In this document: positions 35,519-43,414 of the stretch, in pieces
Numbering within the stretch: the stretch's first letter is position 1
Layout: the number at the start of each line of letters is the position of its first letter
Assembly (NCBI GenBank): GCA_019752555.1
Contig: JAIELY010000008.1
Span: 1-64,000, forward strand
Direction of reading: 5' to 3'
From: Rhabdochlamydiaceae bacterium
GTDB lineage: Bacteria; Chlamydiota; Chlamydiia; Chlamydiales; Rhabdochlamydiaceae
DNA length: 64,000 bases
Notes under the pieces: generated by a model
The model's input: the letters and a program-made list of their open reading frames with translations, nothing else
Told to the model about the DNA's origin: nothing
Databases searched by the model: none
Made by a program: the position numbers and the translations under genes

Positions 35519-36622
35519 ATGAGAAAGGAATTCTTTTATATTTCGGTGTTTATCGCAGCTGCTGTTCTTCACACAGGCGTGGAGGCTGCATACACTGTGC
35601 GCAATGGAAAATTAGTGAATGCAAAAGAGGTTGCGACCCTCTCTGTCCAAGAGCACTATAGTGCTGCATTGGACGCATATCAAAAAAAAGAGTGGGACAC
35701 AGTGATTACTCAGTCCATTATTGTCCTGCGCAATTTTCCAACGACCCCTTTTGCTCAAGATATCCTTTTCTATTTAGGTGTTGGATATTTTCATAAAAAA
35801 GAATTTGATCAGTCCAATAAAATGCTTACCCGTTATCTCAAAAAGCAATCCACTCCCAAACATTTTGAAGAGGCGATCCATACAAAATTTCAGATAGCGG
35901 AACAGTTTCATCATGGCGCTAAAAAGCATGTGTTGGGATGGGATAGTTTACCCAAGTGGATCCCTGCAAGAGATGAGGCGATTGCGATCTATGATGAGGT
36001 CATTACAGCTCTTCCTCATCATGAGCTTGCCGCGCGCGCGCTTTATGGAAAAGCGCAGCTGCTTTTAAAGACAGAGGAATACAAGTCGAGTATTGAAACC
36101 TATCAGATGTTGATCAGACGCTTTCCCAAGCACCCTCTTTCTGTGGATAGCTATATTGGAATTGGCCAGGTTTATCTGATCCAATCTCAAGATCAATATC
36201 CCGATCAAGACTACCTTGATTTAGCTGAAATTAATTTGCGCAAGTTCCGACAGGATTTTCCAGGTGAAGATAAAGTTGCTATCGCTGAAGGGATGCTCCT
36301 TAATATGAAAGAGGTGTATGCTAGCCATCTTTATGATATCGCGCGCTTTTACGAGCGCACTCATAAGCCACACGCTTCGCATATTTATTATACGCGTATC
36401 ATCGCAAAATACCCTGAGACAAAAGTGGCAGGACTTGCGGGAAAAAGATTGCAAAAGCTCAAAATCACTCCAGAACCGGCCCGTCCTTCTGAACTTCCAG
36501 TGGAAAAAGAATCTCTCTCTCCGCCAGCCCCGGAAGCCCCTTCCTCGCTGATGAATTTACCGGCGCCGCGAGAGATTGTTCAGTTAGAAATGAATGATCT
36601 TAGCCCTGAGGTTGCGCAGTAA
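35519..36622 (+). CDS. Exported TPR protein, BamD/YbgF-like (CT547-like)
   Basis: 367 residues with an N-terminal signal sequence (residues 1-23, MRKEFFYISVFIAAAV...VEA) and a series of tetratricopeptide-like helical pairs (about 40-300), including AALDAYQKKEWDTVITQ, DILFYLGVGYFHKKEFDQ and ARALYGKAQLLLKTEEYKSS, then a proline-rich C-terminal tail (about 320-360). The repeat pattern is close to BamD, the outer-membrane assembly lipoprotein, but there is no lipobox cysteine. It follows dnaE and precedes an LptE-like gene, so an outer-membrane biogenesis job is likely. AGGGAG Shine-Dalgarno before the ATG. Confidence 0.75.
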   Translation: MRKEFFYISVFIAAAVLHTGVEAAYTVRNGKLVNAKEVATLSVQEHYSAALDAYQKKEWDTVITQSIIVLRNFPTTPFAQDILFYLGVGYFHKKEFDQSNKMLTRYLKKQSTPKHFEEAIHTKFQIAEQFHHGAKKHVLGWDSLPKWIPARDEAIAIYDEVITALPHHELAARALYGKAQLLLKTEEYKSSIETYQMLIRRFPKHPLSVDSYIGIGQVYLIQSQDQYPDQDYLDLAEINLRKFRQDFPGEDKVAIAEGMLLNMKEVYASHLYDIARFYERTHKPHASHIYYTRIIAKYPETKVAGLAGKRLQKLKITPEPARPSELPVEKESLSPPAPEAPSSLMNLPAPREIVQLEMNDLSPEVAQ

Positions 36623-36626
36623 ATTC

Positions 36627-37235
36627 ATGTTTTTTAAGTTGTTCTGTGTAAGTGTGTTGAGTCTTTTTCTTTCCGGATGCGGTTATCGGTTTCAAGAAAG
36701 CCGAGAAGGGGAAGATCCGATTAGTATCTGCGTTCCTTATATTTCAGGGGATGATGAAGGACAATTAAATAATGCCATCATTCGTAAGATTGCAGAAAAC
36801 CCTCTGTTTGAATACCATCGCAATAGAGGAGAGGTTACCTTACTTGTTTCGGTAATTGCTGACGGAAGCGATCGGATTGGTTATCAGTATGACCGGAATC
36901 CGACGACAGGTAAACGGCGTAAAAACATTTTAGCCACAGAGAACCGTAGAACGCTTTCTGCTGAGGTTAAGCTTGTTGAAACTGTTTCGGGAGATGTTCT
37001 TGTCGGGCCGACTATTGTCAAGGCTTCTGCGGATTATGATTACGTCGATGCCCATTCCATTGTGGATCTAACGTTTATTCCTCCTCATGGGCGTCCTGAA
37101 ACCGTTTTGGATTTTTCCTTAGGACAGCTCGACTCGATAGAAGGCGCCCATGATGATGCGGGTGCCCCAATTTACCAGCGTTTAGCCCAGAAGATCGTTG
37201 AAGGATTAAACCACCATATGATCGTTCACCCTTAA
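36627..37235 (+). CDS. lptE: LptE-like lipoprotein (CT548-like)
   Basis: A 202-residue predicted outer-membrane lipoprotein: signal sequence with lipobox FLSGC (Cys18) directly followed by GYRF, the opening typical of LptE, the plug of the LptD lipopolysaccharide translocon (GCGYxF). The remainder alternates beta strands (ISICVPYISGDDEG, EVTLLVSVIADGSDRIGYQY). I start at the ATG directly before the signal peptide; an upstream in-frame start would overlap the previous gene by 29 bases. Symbol is tentative, from the GCGYRF motif, size and genome setting. Confidence 0.65.
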   Translation: MFFKLFCVSVLSLFLSGCGYRFQESREGEDPISICVPYISGDDEGQLNNAIIRKIAENPLFEYHRNRGEVTLLVSVIADGSDRIGYQYDRNPTTGKRRKNILATENRRTLSAEVKLVETVSGDVLVGPTIVKASADYDYVDAHSIVDLTFIPPHGRPETVLDFSLGQLDSIEGAHDDAGAPIYQRLAQKIVEGLNHHMIVHP

Positions 37236-37244
37236 AGAGTATAC

Positions 37245-37667
37245 ATGACAGAGAGTGCAGAAAATCTTGTTCAGCATTTTGATGCCACGTTAGAAACACT
37301 CCCCCAAATTCTATCCTGGGTCCAGCAGATTTTAAGTCGTTCTCTATTGTCTAAAAAAGCAGCTCTTCACTTTGAGCTGGCTATGGAAGAGGCGATTGTA
37401 AACGTGATTATGCACACTTACCGCCAATTGGGAGGAAAACTAGAAATTCAAGCTCTTTTAACAGAAAAGATCCTGGCATTTACATTAATTGATGAAGGTG
37501 ATGCGTACGATCCCCTTTCTGCTCCTTTAAAGCCTGAGGTTCCTATCGAAGAAATGGTGGAGGGGGGCTTGGGAGTGAAGTTAATGCGTACGTATTGTGA
37601 TGGATTGAGTTATGAGAGGGTAGGACAGCGAAATGTTCTCATTCTTTCCAAACAAATAGCAAGATAA
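37245..37667 (+). CDS. rsbW: Anti-sigma factor / serine-protein kinase, RsbW-like
   Basis: A 140-residue GHKL-fold ATPase of the anti-sigma kinase type. N box EEAIVNVIMHT (about 48-58), G1 box DEGDAYDP (about 83-90) and G2 box GGLGVKLM (about 107-114) are all present, so ATP binding and kinase activity should be intact. In chlamydiae RsbW is thought to take part in a partner-switching network with RsbV proteins controlling the sigma factor or metabolism; no RsbV is in this window. It follows the LptE-like gene by 9 bases. Recalled counterpart CT549. Confidence 0.88.
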   Translation: MTESAENLVQHFDATLETLPQILSWVQQILSRSLLSKKAALHFELAMEEAIVNVIMHTYRQLGGKLEIQALLTEKILAFTLIDEGDAYDPLSAPLKPEVPIEEMVEGGLGVKLMRTYCDGLSYERVGQRNVLILSKQIAR

Positions 37668-37700
37668 GAGGCAAATACAAAATCTTTGCTCTTATTTTTT
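37666..37700 (+). terminator. Terminator after rsbW
   Basis: AAGAG-g-CAAA pairs with TTTG-CTCTT (9 pairs, one bulged G), followed by ATTTTTTC. It begins within the rsbW stop codon and ends inside the 3' end of the convergent gene. Confidence 0.7.
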
Positions 37701-38129
37701 CTTCCCAATAGAAGAGATCACGGCCTCTGTATCCTGAACTTCTGCTAAAAAATGCTGTAAAATTTTAAGAATGTACTTGGGGGCGTTGTAGACGCCAGTG
37801 GTTGTGTAAACGATTTCGAGATGAGGTTTGTTCCCTTGGAGAAGGGAGATCATCGTGGTCGTTGTGGGGATATCTTGGACGAGTTGAGGGATAATCCAAA
37901 TTGCGAATTGGTCATTATAAAGGGTTACCTTGTCGGGTGTTTCAATGATATGAAAGTACAGGGATAGATTTTCTTCGTTGACTGAGTGTTCCAGTTCAGA
38001 TTGGTTGAGTAGGCCGAGGTCATGAAGGACTTTTAAATCCACATGGATGACACCATCCGGAATCCACTTTTGTAGATTATTGCTAAATTCCAGAAATGCC
38101 TCTTCCAAAATAACTGGGTTGATCATCAT
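37692..38129 (-). CDS. Conserved chlamydial hypothetical protein (CT550-like)
   Basis: 145 residues, soluble, no signal peptide. I recognise no domain. The position, minus-strand between rsbW and dacF, matches CT550 in my recollection of C. trachomatis, which is the only basis for the name. Predicted alternating helices and strands: an N-terminal helix, an acidic hinge (SELEHSVNEENLSLYF), then strands (DKVTLYNDQFAIWIIP, HLEIVYTTTGVYN) and a C-terminal helix with a basic end (GKKK). A role in regulation with RsbW is only suggested by adjacency. Confidence 0.7.
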   Translation of the reverse strand: MMINPVILEEAFLEFSNNLQKWIPDGVIHVDLKVLHDLGLLNQSELEHSVNEENLSLYFHIIETPDKVTLYNDQFAIWIIPQLVQDIPTTTTMISLLQGNKPHLEIVYTTTGVYNAPKYILKILQHFLAEVQDTEAVISSIGKKK

Positions 38130-38284
38130 GTCCTCCGCTTGAACTTACCCGCACCCCTACAATTCCTAGTTTAGCTTTCATATATATACCTTGTCAAGAG
38201 GTATCAACAAAAATCTTCAAGTTGATCGCAAACTCTCTTTTTTTTATTGTTAATCAAGCTCCTTCATGAATTACTTCTATGTTA

Positions 38285-38313
38285 TTGATAATTAATGGGT
38301 AAAGTTGTATACC
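38285..38313 (+). promoter_or_regulatory. Promoter of dacF with almost no leader
   Basis: TTGATA and TATACC separated by 17 bases. The -10 box ends 7 bases before the dacF ATG, so the transcript should start at or within a base or two of the start codon (leaderless). No Shine-Dalgarno is present, consistent with that. Confidence 0.5.
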
Positions 38314-38320
38314 ATGGCGC

Positions 38321-39658
38321 ATGAAATCTAGAACCTTCTTCCTATTAATTTTCATTTGCGGATTGGGAATCGGACGGCTGGTAGAGGCCTCCCGGCCTCT
38401 TTCTGTTGATGTTTCAGCAGCATCTGCGATCCTCATTAATGCAGAAACTGGGGCTGTTCTTTATCAAAAAAACGCTCATGCTCCGATGTTTCCCGCGAGC
38501 ATCACTAAAATTGCAACTGCGTTGTATGCTCTTGAAAAAAAAGAACATGCATTAGATGAGCTGGTCGCAGCAAGTGCGGATGCCGTTGGAGCTGTCCATC
38601 CTTCAATCCGTCGAGATCCTGCGCGCGGCCATCCACCATATCGACTCGAATTCGGCGGGACCCATATGGGGCTTAAGGCCGGGGAGATTCTCCCTTTAAG
38701 AACTCTGTTATATGGGTTAATGCTAGAATCGGCTAATGATGCAGCAAATGTGATTGCTCAGTACGTTTGTGGAAGTCCCTCAGACTTTATTCAAGAGCTT
38801 AATGCTTATATCAAGAGCTTGGGTTGTACCAATACGACCTTTTATGCCCCCCATGGGTTGTATCACCCGGAGCATAAAACAACGGCGAATGATATGGCAA
38901 TCATTACCCGCAGAGCGCTAGAGATCCCCTTTTTCCGAGAAATGGTCAAGACATTAAAGTACCCGCGAGGAGAGACAAATAAACAGGCCGATGCCGATCT
39001 CTTCCAGCACAATGCTCTCTTAAAACAGGGGAAATTTTATTATCCAAAGGCAATTGGGGTCAAAACTGGATACACGATGAGCTCGGGGTATACCCTTGTT
39101 GGGGCAGCTGAAGATGAGCATCGCAAACTTATTCTTGTTTTATTAGGTTGTTCCCAGCTGCCCATGCGTTATAAGGATGCGATTGCTCTTTTCGAAGCCG
39201 GGTTTAATGAGCCAAAAGTTTCCCGGACTCTTTTTTCAAAAGAGTTCGATCATTTTTCGTATCCCGTGCCCGGAGCCAAACAAACCCTAGCTGCCGAATT
39301 AGGACACGATCTTGTTTTAAAATACTATGCCTCGGAAGAGCCTGAGTTTACTGTCTCTGAAGTATGGAATGAGCTGTCATTGCCTGTAAAAGAAGGGCAA
39401 AATGTCGGCGAGGTTGTTGTTCGTTCTTTAGATGGACAGGTTCTTGCAAGAGAAGTGTTGTTTTCTGTTCATTCGGTTGAGGGGACATTTCAGTATAAAC
39501 TTCAGGAGTTTTGGGGGCTATTTAAACATCAGTGCCGTCAGTATACGGGAGTTGTCCTTGCGTTGATAGGTTTCATTTTTTTTGGAATTGCTTTTTACTT
39601 CTTCCACCATCCTTTTAAAAAAACAGTTAGGAAAAAATCAATTCATCAAAGTAAATAG
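38321..39658 (+). CDS. dacF: D-alanyl-D-alanine carboxypeptidase (PBP5/6 type)
   Basis: Low-molecular-weight penicillin-binding protein trimming the terminal D-Ala of peptidoglycan peptides, periplasmic face. 445 residues: signal peptide (1-23), active-site SITK (Ser60, Lys63), SAN (137-139), KTG (248-250), a beta-rich C-terminal domain (about 300-385), then a real membrane helix near the C terminus (about 408-428) with a basic tail, instead of the usual amphipathic anchor. An insertion of about 20 residues (HPSIRRDPARGHPPYR) lies between SITK and SAN. Relevant to the cryptic chlamydial peptidoglycan with ddl in this window. Recalled counterpart CT551. Confidence 0.92.
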   Translation: MKSRTFFLLIFICGLGIGRLVEASRPLSVDVSAASAILINAETGAVLYQKNAHAPMFPASITKIATALYALEKKEHALDELVAASADAVGAVHPSIRRDPARGHPPYRLEFGGTHMGLKAGEILPLRTLLYGLMLESANDAANVIAQYVCGSPSDFIQELNAYIKSLGCTNTTFYAPHGLYHPEHKTTANDMAIITRRALEIPFFREMVKTLKYPRGETNKQADADLFQHNALLKQGKFYYPKAIGVKTGYTMSSGYTLVGAAEDEHRKLILVLLGCSQLPMRYKDAIALFEAGFNEPKVSRTLFSKEFDHFSYPVPGAKQTLAAELGHDLVLKYYASEEPEFTVSEVWNELSLPVKEGQNVGEVVVRSLDGQVLAREVLFSVHSVEGTFQYKLQEFWGLFKHQCRQYTGVVLALIGFIFFGIAFYFFHHPFKKTVRKKSIHQSK

Positions 39659-40471
39659 CTGTAAAAATTGAGCAAGAGAGAGCTCTTCTGGTCGCGCGGT
39701 TTCTTTCAGCCCTAATTGCATAAGACTCGAAATGATTTTTTCCTGAGAATAAAGCTCTTTAAGCGACGAGCGTAGCATTTTGCGACGCTGCTGAAAAGCT
39801 GTACGTGTCAGTCTAAAAAAATCCTCTGTAGAAGAGATAGGATGTGGTGCATGCAGCTGACAGTGCACGACGGCAGATTGCACAGTAGGCTTTGGATAAA
39901 AACAGGTAGGTTCCACTGTAAAACAGTAACTGGCTTTGCTGTAAAAAGAGACGAATAGAGAAAAGCTTCCGTAGTCTGCGGATCCGTGCGAAGAAACCAT
40001 CCGCTTTGCCACTTCTTTTTGCACCATGATGGTAACAGATTCGATCGCGCCATGGCAAGGAAGTAGCTGAGTCAGAATGGGAGTGGTAATGTGATACGGA
40101 AGGTTAGCCACAACTTTCCAAGGGCCTGGATTTTTTATGAGAAATTCTTGAAGAGGGAACTTTAAAAAGTCTGTTGCAAACACATGCAAGCGTTGATCCT
40201 GGGTTTGCAAACGTTCTAAAGCGTGAGCAAAAACGGCATCAAGTTCAATTGCAGTCACATGAGCGCCCCGTTCTAAGAGCAGCTCCGTAAGAGCTCCTGG
40301 GCCTGGGCCAATCTCCAAAATAGAGTCCCCTGCTTTCACATGTGCTGCATCTGCAATTTTGCGGAGAATATTGCCATCGATTAAAAAATTCTGAGAGAGT
40401 CCCTTTCGGGCATCCACTCCAAGCTCCTTAAGAAAGCTTTGAAGTTCAGATGCTTTATGCATTTTGCTCAT
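39638..40471 (-). CDS. ksgA: 16S rRNA (adenine(1518)-N6/adenine(1519)-N6) dimethyltransferase
   Basis: Dimethylates two adjacent adenines in the 3' helix of 16S rRNA during 30S maturation. 277 residues: LSQNFLIDGNILRKI near the N terminus, the SAM-binding ILEIGPGPGALTELL, the acidic IELD, and the catalytic NLPYHITTPIL. Its end overlaps the convergent dacF by 21 bases, and its ATG overlaps the upstream gene's stop (ATGA), so the pair is translationally coupled. ksgA next to this SurA-like gene is recalled as CT354-CT355. Confidence 0.95.
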   Translation of the reverse strand: MSKMHKASELQSFLKELGVDARKGLSQNFLIDGNILRKIADAAHVKAGDSILEIGPGPGALTELLLERGAHVTAIELDAVFAHALERLQTQDQRLHVFATDFLKFPLQEFLIKNPGPWKVVANLPYHITTPILTQLLPCHGAIESVTIMVQKEVAKRMVSSHGSADYGSFSLFVSFYSKASYCFTVEPTCFYPKPTVQSAVVHCQLHAPHPISSTEDFFRLTRTAFQQRRKMLRSSLKELYSQEKIISSLMQLGLKETARPEELSLAQFLQLFTLMN

Positions 40472-41619
40472 TTGAGGGCAAAGGGCTGGAAGTCATCCGG
40501 CAGAGATTCGAGCATATGCTTTTCATCATAGCCTAGTCTCTCGCGAAGTTTCGTGATATAAAGAGAATTTTCTCTTCCCACTGCTTGTTCAAGAAGAGAA
40601 TCTTTCAATTTGTCAGAAATCGATTCAAATTGAGGGACCTCTTTTTTAGAATGCTCTTTTAGATGAAAAATACGGTATACAACCGATTGATCCACTCTGC
40701 TCACCTGTGCAATGGGAGCGCTGAAGGTTCCTGGTGTTAACGTTTTTAGAACTTCTTTGTGTGCATCGGCAATGCTTTTTTCATCGACATCGAGATCTGA
40801 AGAGACCGAAATTGTTAATTGGTTCTCTTCGGTTGCTTCATTTTTAAGTTGTTCAAGGGCAAGATTTAAGTTTGCATAATGAACAGCATTAGCAGTCTCA
40901 TTTTTCTCGCTGATCGTTTGTACAGGCATTGGGTTGGCCGCAATGTCGTGCATAGAATCGGGTGCTTGCGCAGAATGGAGGATGTCAAAAGCGCGGTGAG
41001 CAATCGCCTCGCAAAGCTCGCTTTTCGGAGAGCGTACCGAAAGAACCTGATATTTCCATTGCTCTAGCGCGGGATTTTTTAAACAAAATTGTTTGTAAGC
41101 ATCTTTAATATCCTGTGGATTCACAGTGTTAAGCGCTTTTGAGTTAACCCGAAACCACATCATTCTCTGTACGATCATCTCAGAGTGGATCATCGATCTC
41201 GCTTCTTCGTAGCTAAGGCCTAGTTTATCCAACGTCGCCATGATCGTGGGGCCAAACCGTTCTAACATTTCTTCGCGAACTTCAGCATCCGAGACTTTAA
41301 GCTCAAGCCTTTCTGCATCTGCGATCATTAATTCTTGGTCGATCATTTGAGCTAACGTATCGCGCCATTGAGAAGAATAAAATTGAAAGCGCGCCACTTT
41401 GGAATCGACAAGTTCGGGATAATTGCGTTGAAGAAATAGATCCATTTTCTTCATCACATCGATCACAGAGAGCGTTTTGTCATTAATTTTAGCCAAAATG
41501 CGGTTATAGACAATCAATGACTCATGATTTTCTGCCGTCAAAAGAGAAGGGGTATCCGCCCATTGAGGAGCTGAAGAAAGCAGTGTGAAAGCTAAGACTA
41601 AGGCTCGATTTTTTTTCAT
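40468..41619 (-). CDS. Exported SurA/parvulin-like protein (CT355-like)
   Basis: About 383 residues. I choose the ATG at 41619 because it starts a signal peptide (MKKNRALVLAFTLLSSAPQW-A); a longer frame begins 102 bases earlier but overlaps the upstream gene. Residues about 40-180 resemble the N-terminal chaperone domain of SurA/PpiD (INDKTLSVIDVMKKMD, QMIDQELMIADAERLEL, EVREEMLERFG). The C-terminal half keeps some parvulin features (LTPGTFSAPIAQ, VYRIFHLKEHS) but not a clear active-site set, so isomerase activity is uncertain. Probable periplasmic chaperone for outer-membrane proteins. Coupled to ksgA. Confidence 0.75.
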   Translation of the reverse strand: MKKNRALVLAFTLLSSAPQWADTPSLLTAENHESLIVYNRILAKINDKTLSVIDVMKKMDLFLQRNYPELVDSKVARFQFYSSQWRDTLAQMIDQELMIADAERLELKVSDAEVREEMLERFGPTIMATLDKLGLSYEEARSMIHSEMIVQRMMWFRVNSKALNTVNPQDIKDAYKQFCLKNPALEQWKYQVLSVRSPKSELCEAIAHRAFDILHSAQAPDSMHDIAANPMPVQTISEKNETANAVHYANLNLALEQLKNEATEENQLTISVSSDLDVDEKSIADAHKEVLKTLTPGTFSAPIAQVSRVDQSVVYRIFHLKEHSKKEVPQFESISDKLKDSLLEQAVGRENSLYITKLRERLGYDEKHMLESLPDDFQPFALK

Positions 41620-41683
41620 GCGAGTAACAACTTGTTTGAGCCATCGGTATAACAGATCCGCAGATTTTGCACCACGTCTATCC

Positions 41684-42826
41684 CTAAACTCCAATAGTTG
41701 CCTTCTGAAAAACGACTCCAAAAAAACCGTCCATACCGTGGCTTTTTGGAAAGGTCTTTAAGGGAGGCGCTAGAGGGGTTAAGTTAAACTCCTTTTGAAA
41801 ATAGGCAGCTTGCTCTTCATTTTCTTGAGGAAGAACGCTGCAGGTAGCGTAGACAATGCAGCCTCCTGGGCGTAAGAATTGCAAGGCTTCTTTAAAAATA
41901 AGCCTTTGTTCGGATTTTAGACGGTCCACCATTTCCGGAGAAAATTTCCATTTCATATCGGGATTCCGTCGCAATGTTCCAGTTCCTGTGCAAGGCGCGT
42001 CAACGAGAACCCAGTCCATTTTATGCAGTAATTGATTCTTCTGCGGGGAGTCGGGTAGGAGAATTTGAGCATTTTGGATCCCTGCCCGCTTTAATCTTTT
42101 TTTCGCTTCAGCAAGGGCGTGGGGACGGATGTCGTGGAGAAAGATTTGACCTCTTGCTTTCATTTTGGGAGCAAATCCTAGTGTTTTACCCCCTGATCCG
42201 GCGCAAAAGTCAAGGACATGATCTGTGGGTTTTGGATCGATAAGGTCTGCAATCAGCTGGCTTGCCTCATCTTGAACCTCGAAGCAACCCTCTTTAAACT
42301 CGGGCATGCCAAAAAAGTTTTCCTTCTTATCAAAGATAATTCCAGTAGCAGAGTGTGTGCAAGCAGACACCTTGTAATGAGGCTGCCATTTTGAGAGCAT
42401 TGCGTCTCGGCTTGTCTTCAGAAGATTAACCCTGACTGTTGTCGGTGCAGTTTCATTACTTGCCAGACAAAATTCCCAAGCTAATTCGGGGCCTAGGCTC
42501 TCTTCAAGAAGTTGAAAAAAAGCTTTTGGGAAGCTGACGCGGACGTGAGAGGGAATCTGATCGTTTTGCAGGTGCGATTGAGGAGAAAAGTGCTGTAAAC
42601 AACGATGGCGATTTTTCCAGTTTACAGGTTTTTCACAGAGGTGATCCAAAAGACCTCTCCATCGGATCATGAGATAAAGAGACTCGCAAATGATTTTGCG
42701 ATCTTTAGAGCCGACTGCGTGATTTTTTTTAAAGTAATTTTTTAAAAATAAATCGAGCGGAGCCGATTGCTCTTCGTATAATTTTAAAATCTGAAAAAGA
42801 TGGTAATCGCGAAAATTTTCCTTCAT
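41684..42826 (-). CDS. RsmB/NOP2-family RNA (cytosine-C5-)methyltransferase
   Basis: SAM-dependent m5C methyltransferase acting on rRNA or tRNA. Visible: SAM-binding VLDFCAGSGGKTLGFAP, VLVDAPCTGTGTLRRNPD (motif IV with a Pro-Cys), and YATCSVLPQENEEQ (motif VI with the nucleophile Thr-Cys), preceded by an N-terminal NusB-like helical part. Start uncertain: ATG at 42826 (380 residues) suits the domain best, ATG at 42847 and TTG at 42865 are in frame. The exact target (16S C967 for RsmB, or another) cannot be read from the sequence, so no symbol is given. Its 3' end lies just upstream of the SurA-like gene. Confidence 0.88.
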   Translation of the reverse strand: MKENFRDYHLFQILKLYEEQSAPLDLFLKNYFKKNHAVGSKDRKIICESLYLMIRWRGLLDHLCEKPVNWKNRHRCLQHFSPQSHLQNDQIPSHVRVSFPKAFFQLLEESLGPELAWEFCLASNETAPTTVRVNLLKTSRDAMLSKWQPHYKVSACTHSATGIIFDKKENFFGMPEFKEGCFEVQDEASQLIADLIDPKPTDHVLDFCAGSGGKTLGFAPKMKARGQIFLHDIRPHALAEAKKRLKRAGIQNAQILLPDSPQKNQLLHKMDWVLVDAPCTGTGTLRRNPDMKWKFSPEMVDRLKSEQRLIFKEALQFLRPGGCIVYATCSVLPQENEEQAAYFQKEFNLTPLAPPLKTFPKSHGMDGFFGVVFQKATIGV

Positions 42827-42885
42827 TGGTAGAGTAGAATAATGCATAAGAAGGATATACTTCAATAGCTACTTCTGGAGTTTGT

Positions 42886-43347
42886 ATGTTGAAATGTTTG
42901 CTTGGTTTTACTGGAAGATTGTTTATCAGCTTGATTTTTCTTGCTTCAGGTTTAAGTAAAATCCTTAATTGGCAGGAATCGGAACAGCTGATTGAGACTT
43001 CATTAACGAACTGGATGGCGATGTCGCAAGGATCCGGATGGGTTTTGGGAATCGGGGAATGGATTCTTCCCTATCTGCCTATTCTACTTATTGTAGCCGT
43101 TTGCTTTGAAATATTAGGTGGACTCTGTGTTCTTCTCGGCGTCCAAGTGCGGCTCGGCGCTTTGTTGTTAGCCCTTTTTTTGATTCCAACGACATTAGTG
43201 ATGCATCCGTTTTGGATGGTTCAGGGGCCGGAATATGAAGTGCAGGCAGCTCATTTTTTAAAAAATTTAAGTGTTCTCGGGGGTTTGTTAATTTTGTTAG
43301 CTTACGGAAAATGCGGTTCCTATAGAGGAGAGCATTCTGAACAGTAG
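42886..43347 (+). CDS. DoxX-family membrane protein
   Basis: 153 residues with four hydrophobic segments (about 8-22, 60-83, 88-105, 122-142) and the DoxX opening GRLFISLIFLASGLSKILNW. These small inner-membrane proteins are linked to redox or thiol homeostasis in other bacteria, but the function is poorly known. Divergent from the methyltransferase gene by about 60 bases. Its end overlaps a probable upstream start of lnt, and a GAGGAG close to the stop could serve the next gene. Confidence 0.8.
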   Translation: MLKCLLGFTGRLFISLIFLASGLSKILNWQESEQLIETSLTNWMAMSQGSGWVLGIGEWILPYLPILLIVAVCFEILGGLCVLLGVQVRLGALLLALFLIPTTLVMHPFWMVQGPEYEVQAAHFLKNLSVLGGLLILLAYGKCGSYRGEHSEQ

Positions 43348-43414
43348 TTCCAGGATTCAAAAAATAAATCAACGCGGCTTTTGCTTAGATTCGCTAAAAC
43401 ACAAAATATTCTTT

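Noticed and set aside
41620-41721. Longer N terminus for the SurA-like gene
   Set aside because: Places 34 residues before an obvious signal peptide and overlaps the upstream methyltransferase gene.
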